Below, in pieces: positions 52,298-61,215 of a stretch of 64,000 nucleotides of DNA. Made by a program: the position numbers and the translations under genes. Under the pieces are notes generated by a model that saw only the letters and a list, made by a program, of their open reading frames with translations, did no database searches and had not been told where the DNA came from. The DNA is taken from the NCBI RefSeq assembly GCF_014635185.1, contig NZ_BMCM01000003.1, forward strand, positions 107,613-171,612. Reading direction: 5' to 3'. The stretch comes from Microbacterium murale. Lineage in GTDB: Bacteria > Actinomycetota > Actinomycetes > Actinomycetales > Microbacteriaceae. Numbering within the stretch: position 1 is the stretch's first letter; every line of letters starts with the position of its first letter.

Positions 52298-55273
52298 ATG
52301 GCTCGATCGGACTCCACCTCTTCGCTGTCGTCACTGGCACGGGTCGGCTTCACCGGCCTGAGTGCTGCCGCCGAGGTGCTCGACGAGCTGTCGACGCTGA
52401 CCGGCATCGAACGCTCGACACTCGTCGATGGCGTGGTCGCTGCGGACCCAGACGGTGCAGCCGGTGGGATGCTCAGGGTCGCGCGCCGCGACCCTGACGC
52501 GCTGAGGCGCGTGCTGCGCGATGAAGATGCCAGGGGCATCTGCTGGCGCGTCTTCGGCGCGTCGACCGGTCTGGCCGACTTCTTCCTCCGCCATCCCGAC
52601 CAGCTCTCCGTGCTCACCGAGATCGGACCGCTCGTGCCGAGCGCAGCGACGCTGCAGGAGCGCCTGCTCGACTCGGTGGGTGCGAAGGAAGGTTTCGCGG
52701 AGACCGCGGACGATTCCGCGCTGGTCGCCCTGCGGATCGCATATCGCCGCTCGCTGGCTGAGATCGCCGCGGTCGACCTGTCAGCACCCGAACCCGCGTT
52801 GCGGATCGCTGCGGTGTCCGCTGCGCTTGCGGATGCCGCGGGCGCAGCACTGGAAGCATCGCTCGCTGTCGCCCGCACCAGGGTCGCCCTCACCCGCCCG
52901 CGCGAGGAGGTCGCTCTCACCCGGCTGGCGATCATCGGGATGGGCAAGGCGGGCGCTCGCGAACTCAACTACGTGAGCGACGTCGATGTGATCTTCGTAG
53001 GCGGCACGGCAGACGAAGAGCGCCTCGAAGAGGGACGCTCCATCGACATCGCCACGAAGCTGGCGATCGAGACGATGCGCGGGCTGGAGGGCATCGAGGT
53101 CGAACCACCGCTGTGGGAGGTCGACGCGAACCTTCGTCCGGAGGGCAAGCAGGGCGCGCTGGTGCGCTCTCTCGGCTCGCACCTGGCCTACTACGACCGG
53201 TGGGCGAAGAGCTGGGAGTTCCAGGCCCTGCTCAAGGCGCGTCCGCTCGCCGGAGACGCGAGCCTGGGCGACGCGTACATCGAGGCCGTGCAGCCGAAGA
53301 TCTGGTCGAGTGCCGCTCGCGAGAACTTCGTCGACAGCGTTCAGCGGATGCGTGAGCGCGTCACGGAGCACATCGGTCCCGAAGACGCCACCCACCAGAT
53401 CAAGCTCGGCGTCGGTGGGTTGCGGGACATCGAGTTCACCGTGCAGCTTCTGCAGCTCGTGCACGGCCTCACCGATCCGAGCCTGCGCACGCGAGGGACA
53501 CTGGAGAGCCTGGACGCTCTCGTAGCGGGCGGCTACATCGGCCGGGAGGATGCCGCGACCTTCGCTTCCGATTACCGGACGCTCCGGCTGCTGGAGCACA
53601 GGCAGCAGTTGCGCGAGCTGTCCCGCACGCATCTCATGCCGAGAACACCCGACGGATTGCGCATCCTCGCCAGGGCCACCGGACTCGCCGACACCGGCGA
53701 CGGCATCTGGGCGCTCTGGGAGAGCGTGCGCCGTGAGGTGCGCGACATCCACACCCGCCTGTTCTACCGACCGCTGCTGAGCGCTGTCGCCGCGCTGCCG
53801 GAAGAAGAGCGCACGCTCTCGACAGCGCAGGCTCATGACCGGCTCGCCGCCATCGGTTTCCGTGACGCCGCAGGGGCTCTGCGCCATATCGGCGCGCTCA
53901 CCTCCGGGATCAGCCGCAAGGTCACGATCCAACGTCATCTCATGCCGATCATGGTGCGCTGGTTCGCCGACGGCAGCGACCCCGACTACGCGCTGCTCGC
54001 CTTCCGGAGGATCAGCGAGAGGCTGGGGGACACGTCCTGGTTCCTCCGGATGCTGCGCGACTCCTCAGGCGCGGCCGAGAGCCTCACGCGGCTGCTGTCG
54101 GCATCGCGGTACATCGGCGAGCTCATGGAGTGGATCCCGGAGTCGGTCGCGTGGCTGGACACCCCAGAGCGGCTTCGCCCACGCGCCGCATCGCAGCTCT
54201 ACGAAGAGGCGAGGGCGATACAGACGAGGCACAAGTCCGTCGGGCCCGCCCTGAAGGCGGTTCGCGCGCTGCGGCGGCGCGAGCTGCTTCGCACGGCGAT
54301 GGGCGCCGTGCTCGATGTGCTGACGATCGAAGAGATCGCGACCTCTCTCACCGCGATCACCGACGCGACCATTCAGGCAGGTCTCCGCGCAGTACGGCGG
54401 GAGGTGGTGCCTCCTGAGGACGACGATCTCGACTTCGCCGTCATCGGAATGGGGCGCTTCGGCGGCGCGGAACTGGGCTTCGGATCGGATGCCGACATCC
54501 TCTACGTGTATGACGCGAACGGGATCGATCCGCAGCGCGCTCAGACCCTGTCGACGCAACTGGTCTCCGGCCTCCGCGAACATCTGACCGACCACCGTGT
54601 GCCCCTCGATCTTGACGCCGACCTGCGTCCTGAGGGACGCCAGGGCCCTGTGGTGCGATCGATCGCGGCGTACACCGAGTACTACCGGCGCTGGTCTGTG
54701 TCGTGGGAGGCGCAGGCGCTGCTTCGCGCGCGCGGCGTCGCAGGCAGTGCACAGCTGATCACGAAGTTCATGGCATTGGCGGACAGCATCCGCTATCCGG
54801 AACAGGTCGACCAGCAGGGGCTGCGCGAGATCAAGCGGATCAAGGCCCGTGTCGAAGGGGAGCGGCTTCCCCAGGGCGCCGATCCGCATAGACACCTCAA
54901 ACTGGGCCCCGGGTCGCTCAGCGACGTCGAGTGGCTGGTTCAGCTCGTGCAGCTGCAGCACGCTCACGCCGTGCCGGCGCTGCGCACGACATCGACCCTG
55001 GACGCACTTCACGCTGCGGTGGATGCGGAGCTGGTGCCGGCCGACGATGCGGAGAAGCTGCGCGAGGCGTGGCTGCTGGCGAGCAGGCTGCGTTCAGCGA
55101 TCACGCTGCGCACGGGGCACACCGCGGACATGCTCCCGGCCGACCGTCGTGAACTCGACGCACTCGGCCACCTGCTCGGCTACCCCGACGGCTCGGCCAC
55201 GGCCGTGGAGGAGGACTATCTCGGCGTCACCAGACGCGCTCGACGAGCGTTCGAGAACCTCTTCTACGGCTGA
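52298..55273 (+). CDS. glnE: Glutamine synthetase adenylyltransferase/deadenylylase
   Basis: A 991-residue bifunctional enzyme that switches glutamine synthetase off and on by AMP transfer to a Tyr. There are two nucleotidyltransferase domains. The N-terminal has SDVDVIFVGG (DxD, phosphorylase), with LRPEGKQG nearby; the C-terminal has GSDADILYVYD and DLRPEGRQGPVVRS (adenylylase). The intervening GlnD-like region is helical. It begins 4 nt after glnA2, so it is co-transcribed with it. Its main target should be the type I enzyme encoded at 56629-58053. Confidence 0.96.
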   Translation: MARSDSTSSLSSLARVGFTGLSAAAEVLDELSTLTGIERSTLVDGVVAADPDGAAGGMLRVARRDPDALRRVLRDEDARGICWRVFGASTGLADFFLRHPDQLSVLTEIGPLVPSAATLQERLLDSVGAKEGFAETADDSALVALRIAYRRSLAEIAAVDLSAPEPALRIAAVSAALADAAGAALEASLAVARTRVALTRPREEVALTRLAIIGMGKAGARELNYVSDVDVIFVGGTADEERLEEGRSIDIATKLAIETMRGLEGIEVEPPLWEVDANLRPEGKQGALVRSLGSHLAYYDRWAKSWEFQALLKARPLAGDASLGDAYIEAVQPKIWSSAARENFVDSVQRMRERVTEHIGPEDATHQIKLGVGGLRDIEFTVQLLQLVHGLTDPSLRTRGTLESLDALVAGGYIGREDAATFASDYRTLRLLEHRQQLRELSRTHLMPRTPDGLRILARATGLADTGDGIWALWESVRREVRDIHTRLFYRPLLSAVAALPEEERTLSTAQAHDRLAAIGFRDAAGALRHIGALTSGISRKVTIQRHLMPIMVRWFADGSDPDYALLAFRRISERLGDTSWFLRMLRDSSGAAESLTRLLSASRYIGELMEWIPESVAWLDTPERLRPRAASQLYEEARAIQTRHKSVGPALKAVRALRRRELLRTAMGAVLDVLTIEEIATSLTAITDATIQAGLRAVRREVVPPEDDDLDFAVIGMGRFGGAELGFGSDADILYVYDANGIDPQRAQTLSTQLVSGLREHLTDHRVPLDLDADLRPEGRQGPVVRSIAAYTEYYRRWSVSWEAQALLRARGVAGSAQLITKFMALADSIRYPEQVDQQGLREIKRIKARVEGERLPQGADPHRHLKLGPGSLSDVEWLVQLVQLQHAHAVPALRTTSTLDALHAAVDAELVPADDAEKLREAWLLASRLRSAITLRTGHTADMLPADRRELDALGHLLGYPDGSATAVEEDYLGVTRRARRAFENLFYG

Positions 55274-55309
55274 GTTGCGCTATCTCCGCCGCTGGCTCAG
55301 GCTGAGCAC

Positions 55310-56224
55310 ATGACAGCGACCAAGATCGGCATCATCTGGAACCCCTCGAAGATCGATGCGGACGTACTGCGTTCGGCGGTCGCTGAAGCGCTGGACGGCG
55401 ACGTGCAGTGGTGGGAGACGAGCGAAGAGGACCCCGGACTCGGGATGGCGAAGGATGCCGTCACCGCCGGATGCGGAACAGTCATCGCGGTCGGTGGAGA
55501 CGGCACGGTGCGTGCGGTCGCCGAGGCGCTGGCCGGCACCGAGGTCGTGCTCGGCATCGTGCCTCAGGGGACCGGCAACCTGCTCGCCCGCAACCTCGAG
55601 GTGCCGTTGGACGACATCCCGGCGGCATTGGCACGGATCAGCGCGGACGAGCCCCAGACGGTCGATCTCGGCTGGGTGAGCGTGAACGGCGAGGAACGCG
55701 CATTCACCGTGATGGTCGGTTTCGGTATCGACGCGCAGATGCTCGTCGAGACGGACGACGATCTGAAGGACCGTGCCGGCTGGCTCGCCTACGTCGAAGC
55801 GATGGGGCGTGCCATGGCCGGCACCGAGATGACGGGTATCACGCTCGCGCTCGACGGGGGAGATGCCCAGGAGGTGCGCGGTCACACCCTGCTGATCGGC
55901 AACTGCGGCATGGTGCAGGGCGGCGTGCGCCTGCTGCCGGACGCCAAGCTGGATGACGGGCTGCTCGACCTGCTGCTGGTGAGCGCCGACGGCGCACTGC
56001 AGTGGCTCGACACCGTCCGCTCCGTCGTCTGGGACAACGGCATCCGTCGCCTGCTGACCCGTGATGAGACGGCAGTGAGCACCGAGTCCACGCGTCACCT
56101 GACTGCGGAGCGCATCAGCGTCGAGCTTGAGCAGCCGCTGGCGTTCGAGGTCGACGGCGAAGAACTCGGCGACGTGTCATCGTTCGAGGTGCGCGTACAG
56201 GCAGGGGCACTGCGAGTGCACTGA
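55310..56224 (+). CDS. Diacylglycerol kinase-family lipid kinase
   Basis: A 304-residue soluble kinase. GTVIAVGGDGTVRAVAEALAG and GIVPQGTGNLLARNL are the GGDGT nucleotide-binding motif and its partner, and CGMVQGGVRLLPDAKLDDGLLDLLLVS is the C-terminal family motif. Substrate is probably diacylglycerol or another lipid. It lacks a hydrophobic segment. Separated from glnE by 36 nt. Confidence 0.9.
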   Translation: MTATKIGIIWNPSKIDADVLRSAVAEALDGDVQWWETSEEDPGLGMAKDAVTAGCGTVIAVGGDGTVRAVAEALAGTEVVLGIVPQGTGNLLARNLEVPLDDIPAALARISADEPQTVDLGWVSVNGEERAFTVMVGFGIDAQMLVETDDDLKDRAGWLAYVEAMGRAMAGTEMTGITLALDGGDAQEVRGHTLLIGNCGMVQGGVRLLPDAKLDDGLLDLLLVSADGALQWLDTVRSVVWDNGIRRLLTRDETAVSTESTRHLTAERISVELEQPLAFEVDGEELGDVSSFEVRVQAGALRVH

Positions 56225-56229
56225 GCGGC

Positions 56230-56541
56230 TCATTCCTCCTCCACGCGGACGAGGTTCTCGAGCACCAGCTCGCCAGTGGCATTGGTCGCATGCATCATGT
56301 CTTCGAGTCGCTTCGAGTTGATCGATGGCAGCTCAGCGCTGTCGAACATGAAGACCAGGGGTACCGCGGGGTGGATCCAGGCGCTCATCCGGCCGTTGGG
56401 ACCGCCGCCGATGGGAAGCCACGTCATCATGAAGCTCTCCTGCCGACGCAGCTTCGTCGCCACGACGACCTTCAGGTGCGCCAGTGTCTCGTCTTCGATG
56501 CCGATGGCCTCAGCGGTGTGGTCGTATTTGAGTCTGCCCAT
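56230..56541 (-). CDS. DUF7882-type small protein
   Basis: A 103-residue protein starting MGRLKYDHTAEAIGIEDETLAHLKVVVATKLRRQESF split into short strands, with an acidic tail ELVLENLVRVEEE. It matches small actinobacterial proteins grouped as DUF7882 (often mislabelled ATP-dependent DNA ligase). No motif of a ligase is present. TAAGGT lies 5 nt before ATG 56541, suggesting a leaderless start. Convergent with the lipid-kinase gene. Confidence 0.7.
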   Translation of the reverse strand: MGRLKYDHTAEAIGIEDETLAHLKVVVATKLRRQESFMMTWLPIGGGPNGRMSAWIHPAVPLVFMFDSAELPSINSKRLEDMMHATNATGELVLENLVRVEEE

Positions 56542-56570
56542 ACTGCACCTTAACGCGCACCCGTGAACAT

Positions 56571-56612
56571 CAGAAGAGCCCATTCCGCGATGGTGCGGAA
56601 TGGGCTCTTCTG
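56571..56612 (-). terminator. Terminator hairpin after glnA
   Basis: An 18-bp perfect stem, CAGAAGAGCCCATTCCGC with GCGGAATGGGCTCTTCTG (56571-56588 with 56595-56612), in the gap behind glnA. Confidence 0.8.
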
Positions 56613-56628
56613 AATGTGCTGAACGGTG

Positions 56629-58053
56629 TCAGACCCCGTAGTACAGCTCGAACTCGAACGGGTGCGGACGCTGCGCCATCGGCAGGATCTCGTTCTCGAT
56701 CTTGTACGAGATCCAGGTCTCGATGAGTTCAGGTGTGAAGACGCCGCCCTCGAGCAGGAACTGGTGGTCGTCGCGGAGCGCGTCGAGCGAGTCCAGCAGC
56801 GAGTTCGGCACCTGCGGGATGTTCTTGGCCTCCTCGGGCGGAAGCTCGTAGAGGTCCTTGTCGACCGGCTCGTGCGGCTCGATGCGGTTCTTGATCCCGT
56901 CGAGGCCCGCCATCAGCTGTGCGGCGAACGCGAGGTACGGGTTACCCGAGGCATCCGGAGCGCGGAACTCGATGCGCTTCGCCTTCGGGTTCGAGCCGGT
57001 GATCGGGATGCGGATCGCTGCCGAGCGGTTGCCGGCGGAGTAGACCAGGTTGACCGGAGCCTCGAAGCCCTTGACCAGACGGTGGTAGCTGTTCAGCGTC
57101 GGGTTCGTGAAGGCCAGCAGCGCCGGCGCGTGTGCGAGGATGCCGCCGATGTACCAGCGGGCGATGTCGCTGAGCTGGCCGTAGCCTGCCTCGTCGTAGA
57201 ACAGCGGCTTGCCGTCGCTCCACAGCGACTGGTGCGTGTGCATGCCAGATCCGTTGTCGCCGTAGAGCGGCTTCGGCATGAACGTCGCCGACTTGCCCCA
57301 CTCTTCTGCGGTGTTCTTGACGATGTACTTGAACTTCAGGATGTCGTCGGCCGCGTGCACCATCGTGTCGAAGCGGTAGTTGATCTCCTGCTGACCGCCG
57401 GTGCCGACCTCGTGGTGCGAACGCTCGAGGATGAATCCGGCTTCGATCAGCTTGAGCGTGATGTCATCGCGGAGGTCCGCCGTCTTGTCGACGGGGGCCA
57501 CGGGGAAGTATCCGCCCTTGTACGGCGTCTTGTTGCCGAGGTTGCCGCCTTCTTCTTCGCGACCCGTGTTCCAGGCGCCCTCTTCGGAGTCGACGCTGTA
57601 GAAGCTCGAGTTCGAGGTCACCGAATAACGGACGTCGTCGAAGATGTAGAACTCCGCCTCCGGGGCGAAGAACGCCGTGTCGGCGATGCCGGTCGAGACG
57701 AGGTACTTCTCCGCCTTCTTGGCGACCTGACGCGGGTCCTTCGAGTAGATCTCGCCGGTGCGCGGGTTGTAGATGTCGAAGAGCATCACGAGGGTGCTCG
57801 CCTCGCGGAACGGGTCGACGTACGCGGTCGTGACGTCGGGGATGAGCTGCATATCGGATTCGTGGATGCTGGCGAATCCGCGGATGGACGAGCCGTCGAA
57901 CAGCTGGCCGTCAGTGAAGAATGCCTCGTCGACCGTCGACGCGGGGATGTTGAAGTGCTGCTGGACACCGGGCAGATCAGTGAAACGGATGTCAAGGAAC
58001 TTGACGTCGTTCTCCTTGATATAGCTCAGAACCTCGGACGAATCGGTGAACAT
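56629..58053 (-). CDS. glnA: Glutamine synthetase type I
   Basis: A 474-residue ammonia-assimilating enzyme. [63 protein letters not shown] and the NRSAAIRIP and VEFR-like steps form the active site. The adenylylation Tyr is expected in [11 protein letters not shown]. It is on the strand opposite to glnA2-glnE, with its own terminator. The start ATG 58053 is well placed; the 121-nt gap to the RDD gene holds both promoters. Confidence 0.97.
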   Translation of the reverse strand: MFTDSSEVLSYIKENDVKFLDIRFTDLPGVQQHFNIPASTVDEAFFTDGQLFDGSSIRGFASIHESDMQLIPDVTTAYVDPFREASTLVMLFDIYNPRTGEIYSKDPRQVAKKAEKYLVSTGIADTAFFAPEAEFYIFDDVRYSVTSNSSFYSVDSEEGAWNTGREEEGGNLGNKTPYKGGYFPVAPVDKTADLRDDITLKLIEAGFILERSHHEVGTGGQQEINYRFDTMVHAADDILKFKYIVKNTAEEWGKSATFMPKPLYGDNGSGMHTHQSLWSDGKPLFYDEAGYGQLSDIARWYIGGILAHAPALLAFTNPTLNSYHRLVKGFEAPVNLVYSAGNRSAAIRIPITGSNPKAKRIEFRAPDASGNPYLAFAAQLMAGLDGIKNRIEPHEPVDKDLYELPPEEAKNIPQVPNSLLDSLDALRDDHQFLLEGGVFTPELIETWISYKIENEILPMAQRPHPFEFELYYGV

Positions 58054-58162
58054 TTATCACTCCAGATGATGCGGATCGGGGCCTTGAAGGCTGCAAGCAG
58101 GCTATGGCCGAGGGGTTACCCGGCCATGTCCTCTATGTTTCCGCCATGTTACAGACCGCCGA

Positions 58163-58168
58163 TAGACT
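58163..58168 (+). promoter_or_regulatory. -10 hexamer, leaderless RDD gene
   Basis: TAGACT with a 6-nt spacer to GTG 58175. Confidence 0.55.
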
Positions 58169-58174
58169 GGACTT

Positions 58175-58570
58175 GTGACGGATGCTGAGAACACGTACCC
58201 CGGCGAACGTCTCGGGCTCCCCGTGAGCGGTACGCGCAGCATCGCGAGAGTCGGCAAGCGCATCGGTGCTCTCGTCATCGACTGGGCAGCGGCCGTCGTC
58301 ATCTCCATCGCGTTCTTCCAGTACGACTCCATCGCCACGCTGGTGATCTTCGCCGTCGTGCAGATCGTCTTCATCCCCACCATCGGCGGCAGCCCTGGGC
58401 ACCGAATCCTCGGTATGCGCCTGGTGATGCTCGGCGGCGGCTGGGTCGGCCTATGGCGGCCGATCGTGCGCACGTTGCTTCTGGTGCTCGTGATCCCCGC
58501 CGTCATCTGGGATCCGGACCAGCGCGGTCTGCACGACAAGGCCGTCGGCACGATCCTGATCCGGGCCTGA
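58175..58570 (+). CDS. RDD-family membrane protein
   Basis: A 131-residue integral membrane protein with about three helices (ALVIDWAAAVVISIAFFQY, LVIFAVVQIVFIPTI and WRPIVRTLLLVLVIPAVIW) and the RDD-like Asp in ALVIDWA. GGSPGHRILGMRL and DPDQRGLHDKAVGTILI complete the family pattern. Role unclear, perhaps ion or solute transport. Confidence 0.85.
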   Translation: MTDAENTYPGERLGLPVSGTRSIARVGKRIGALVIDWAAAVVISIAFFQYDSIATLVIFAVVQIVFIPTIGGSPGHRILGMRLVMLGGGWVGLWRPIVRTLLLVLVIPAVIWDPDQRGLHDKAVGTILIRA

Positions 58571-58586
58571 GGGCCTGCGTTCCGGC

Positions 58587-58605
58587 CCCTGAGCTTGTCG
58601 AAGGG
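58587..58605. repeat. CCCTGAGC...GAAGGG-type short repeat
   Basis: CCCTGAGCTTGTCGAAGGG, an element I recall as frequently repeated between genes in Microbacteriaceae; it is at the 3' junction of two convergent genes. Only one strict copy is seen in this window; a variant follows rimK. Confidence 0.4.
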
Positions 58606-59094
58606 TCAGTGTCGCCCGCGATTGCGCCGGCGGGTCTCCTTCGGCGCACGACCGCCGAGGAACGACCGGGCGGGGTCGACGATGAAGCCGCGTCGTAGCG
58701 CCTCCCGACCGATCAGCATCCGGAAGCCCATCTCGTCGCGGTTGCTCAGTGTGACCTCCGAGACCACGAGCTGATCGACGATGCGGATCGCCAGCAGCAC
58801 GACGAGCCGGTGCTGCGCGTGTCCTGAGGAACTGCGCACCGCACGTCTGTCGTGGACGGGACACTCGACGATCGTGGCATCCGCATTGGTGTGCTGCCAG
58901 GGGTTCACCCTGAATCGCACCCACGCCTCGCCCTCGCGCTCGAACTCCTCGACGTCGAATGCGTGCAATGACGACGTGCGCGCGCCGGTGTCGATCTTTG
59001 CCTTGATCCAGTCGACGCCGGCGTCGGGCAGGCTCACCCATTCACGCCACCCCGTAAGAGTGTTTGAATGAGATGTCTTCGTCACTCGATACAT
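58606..59094 (-). CDS. Retropepsin-like protease (RimB/PF05618 type)
   Basis: A protein of about 162 residues. WVSLPDAGVDWIKAKIDTGARTSSLHAFDVEEFEREGEAWVRF contains the aspartic-protease-like KIDTGARTSSLHA motif. Family PF05618 is linked with RimK ligases (RimB in Pseudomonas). ATG 59094 is used; ATG 59109 in the same frame would leave only 2 nt to the divergent rimK start. The end is Arg-rich. Confidence 0.75.
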   Translation of the reverse strand: MYRVTKTSHSNTLTGWREWVSLPDAGVDWIKAKIDTGARTSSLHAFDVEEFEREGEAWVRFRVNPWQHTNADATIVECPVHDRRAVRSSSGHAQHRLVVLLAIRIVDQLVVSEVTLSNRDEMGFRMLIGREALRRGFIVDPARSFLGGRAPKETRRRNRGRH

Positions 59095-59111
59095 CTTGGC
59101 AGGAAACATAC

Positions 59112-60296
59112 GTGAAGCTCGCAGTTCTCTCCCGCGCTCCGCAGGCGTACTCGACGCAGCGCCTCCGCGCGGCCGCTCTTCAGCGCGGTCACAACGTCAA
59201 GGTGCTGAACACGCTGAAGTTCGCGATTGATCTGACCGCTGACGAACCCGACCTGCATTACCGCGGCCGTCCGCTGAGCGACTACGACGCGATCCTGCCC
59301 CGCATCGGCAGCTCGATCACCTACTTCGGCACGGCCGTGGTGCGCCAGTTCGAGCAGATGGACGTCTACACGCCGAACACCGCGAACGGCATCTCCAGTG
59401 CCCGCGACAAGCTCCGCGCGAATCAGATCCTCTCGCGGCACAACATCGCGATGCCGGCAACCGCGTTCGTGCGCAACCGCGCCGACGTGCGACCTGCCAT
59501 CGAACGCGTCGGCGGTGCCCCCGTGGTCATCAAGCTCCTGGAGGGCACGCAGGGCATCGGCGTGATCCTCGCCCCGCAGGTGAAGGTCGCCGAGGCGATC
59601 ATCGAGACGCTGCACTCCACGAAGCAGAACGTCCTCATTCAGAAGTTCATCGCCGAGAGCAGAGGCCGTGACATCCGCGCGCTCGTCGTCGGCGACCGTG
59701 TCGTCGCCGCCATGCGCCGCGTTGCCGCCGGCGATGAGTTCCGCTCCAACGTGCATCGCGGAGGCAGTGTCGAACCGGTGCAGCTCGACCCGGCGTACGA
59801 GCAGGTCGCGGTGCGATCTGCGCAGATCATGGGACTGCGGGTCGCGGGTGTCGACATGCTCGAGGGCGACGACGGGCCGCTCGTCATGGAGGTCAATTCC
59901 TCGCCCGGCCTTCAGGGCATCGAGCAGGCGACGAATCTGGACGTCGCGGGCGCCATCATCGACCACATCGCGGATCGGGTCGCGTTCCCCGAGATCGATG
60001 TCCGTCAGCGCCTGACCGTCTCGACGGGCTACGGCGTGGCCGAGCTGCTCGTGCACAACGCCGCCGAGCTCGTCGGCAAGACTCTGGGGGAATCAGGTCT
60101 GTGGGAGCGCGACATCACGGTGCTGACGCTGCACCGCGGGGTCAGCGTGATCCCCAATCCGCGCAAGCACGTCGTGCTCGAGGCCGATGATCGGCTGCTG
60201 TGCTTCGGCAAGCTCGAGGAGATGCGCGGAATGATCCCGGAGCGTCGCCGCCGCAGGGCGAAGGTGCGTCGTCTGCCGAAAGAACCGCTGAGCTGA
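59112..60296 (+). CDS. rimK: RimK-like ATP-grasp ligase fused to an RCK_C/TrkA-C domain
   Basis: A 394-residue protein. Residues 1-285 form an ATP-grasp amide ligase (SPGLQGIEQATNLDVA, VVIKLLEGTQGIGVIL, KFIAESRGRDIRALVVG and MEVNSSPG) of the RimK type, which adds Glu to ribosomal protein S6 in Escherichia. Residues about 300-375 (ELVGKTLGESGLWERDITVLTLHRGVSVIPNPRKHVVLEADDRLLCFGK) match a TrkA-C/RCK_C ligand domain. The fusion suggests control by a small ligand. GTG 59112 chosen from AGGAAA upstream; its start nearly touches the divergent protease gene. Confidence 0.88.
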   Translation: MKLAVLSRAPQAYSTQRLRAAALQRGHNVKVLNTLKFAIDLTADEPDLHYRGRPLSDYDAILPRIGSSITYFGTAVVRQFEQMDVYTPNTANGISSARDKLRANQILSRHNIAMPATAFVRNRADVRPAIERVGGAPVVIKLLEGTQGIGVILAPQVKVAEAIIETLHSTKQNVLIQKFIAESRGRDIRALVVGDRVVAAMRRVAAGDEFRSNVHRGGSVEPVQLDPAYEQVAVRSAQIMGLRVAGVDMLEGDDGPLVMEVNSSPGLQGIEQATNLDVAGAIIDHIADRVAFPEIDVRQRLTVSTGYGVAELLVHNAAELVGKTLGESGLWERDITVLTLHRGVSVIPNPRKHVVLEADDRLLCFGKLEEMRGMIPERRRRRAKVRRLPKEPLS

Positions 60297-60312
60297 CGCC
60301 GCAGCGGATCCC

Positions 60313-60350
60313 GGAGCGGATCCGCTCCGCTCCCTGAGCCCGCCGCAGGG
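60313..60350. repeat. Palindromic intergenic element
   Basis: GGAGCGGATCCGCTCC is a perfect 16-bp palindrome (60313-60328), followed by a CCCTGAGC...AGGG variant (60332-60350). It lies between converging rimK and DUF4191 genes and may act as a terminator. Confidence 0.45.
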
Positions 60351-60357
60351 TGAAGGA

Positions 60358-61068
60358 TCAGCGCGGACGCTGAGCGCGGACCTTCGTCGGGTCGATGCCC
60401 TTCGGGATCGGCAGTGACGAGACCGACTGCGAGACGGAGTCGATGCGTCGGATGACGGCGGCCATCGTGGTCTTGTCGATCTTCTTCGGCAGCTTCTTGA
60501 TCGTCTTCGAAAGGTCGGCGATCGTGACCTCGTCCTCGCCGTGACCGACGTAGAACACGTGCACCGGAACGCCGTTCGCGACGCGCTGCGCCTTGCTGCG
60601 CTCCTCGTTCACAAGCCGGGTGAGGCGGCCTCGGGCGCCTTCGCCGACGACGACGATGCCCCCTCGCCCGATCGCGCGGTAGACCGCTTCCTGCGTCTTG
60701 GGGTTGATGCCGACGGGAGTGTCAGAGGACTGCCAGTTGCGGCCGAGGCTCGTGCTGAGCACGTGTCCTGAGGCGCCGGGCATGCCGTCGATCTTGGCGT
60801 ACATCGCGTTGGTCGACAGCCTGGTCATCAGGAAGAGCGAACCGAGCACGCCGAGCATGAGGCCGGTGATGGCCCAGAGCACGAGGGTCCACACCTGGAA
60901 CGGCGGGATGAGGTAGCCGACAACGAGACCGAGCAGGATGCCGGCGACGAGGATGGCGATCTGCGCCCACGGCAACCAGCTGTACACCTCACGTGTGAAC
61001 CTGAACAGGGACTTGATCTGGGAGAAGAACCCCGGTCGCTTCTCGGGTTCTGGAGCACGCTTAGCCAT
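60358..61068 (-). CDS. DUF4191 membrane protein
   Basis: A 236-residue protein. Two hydrophobic helices (LPWAQIAILVAGILLGLVVGYLI and VWTLVLWAITGLMLGVLGSLFL) follow a basic N-terminus, then a soluble domain (VGHGEDEVTIADLSKTIKKLPKKIDK). This is the DUF4191 family of actinobacteria, of unknown role. ATG 61068 lies after TAGTCT-N7. Confidence 0.9.
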   Translation of the reverse strand: MAKRAPEPEKRPGFFSQIKSLFRFTREVYSWLPWAQIAILVAGILLGLVVGYLIPPFQVWTLVLWAITGLMLGVLGSLFLMTRLSTNAMYAKIDGMPGASGHVLSTSLGRNWQSSDTPVGINPKTQEAVYRAIGRGGIVVVGEGARGRLTRLVNEERSKAQRVANGVPVHVFYVGHGEDEVTIADLSKTIKKLPKKIDKTTMAAVIRRIDSVSQSVSSLPIPKGIDPTKVRAQRPR

Positions 61069-61075
61069 GAATACA

Positions 61076-61081
61076 AGACTA
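61076..61081 (-). promoter_or_regulatory. -10 hexamer, leaderless DUF4191 gene
   Basis: TAGTCT on the minus strand with a 7-nt spacer to ATG 61068. Confidence 0.5.
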
Positions 61082-61215
61082 CCGAGTCCGTGCACTCCTC
61101 ACGTGCGCGTTCGCGGGAGGCGCACTCACTCTGCACATCGGTGGAAATCCTGGATCTGTCCACACTCGCCCGCTACCGACGCTGCCACGCTGCCGCGTTG
61201 CGCTGTGATGGTTCG

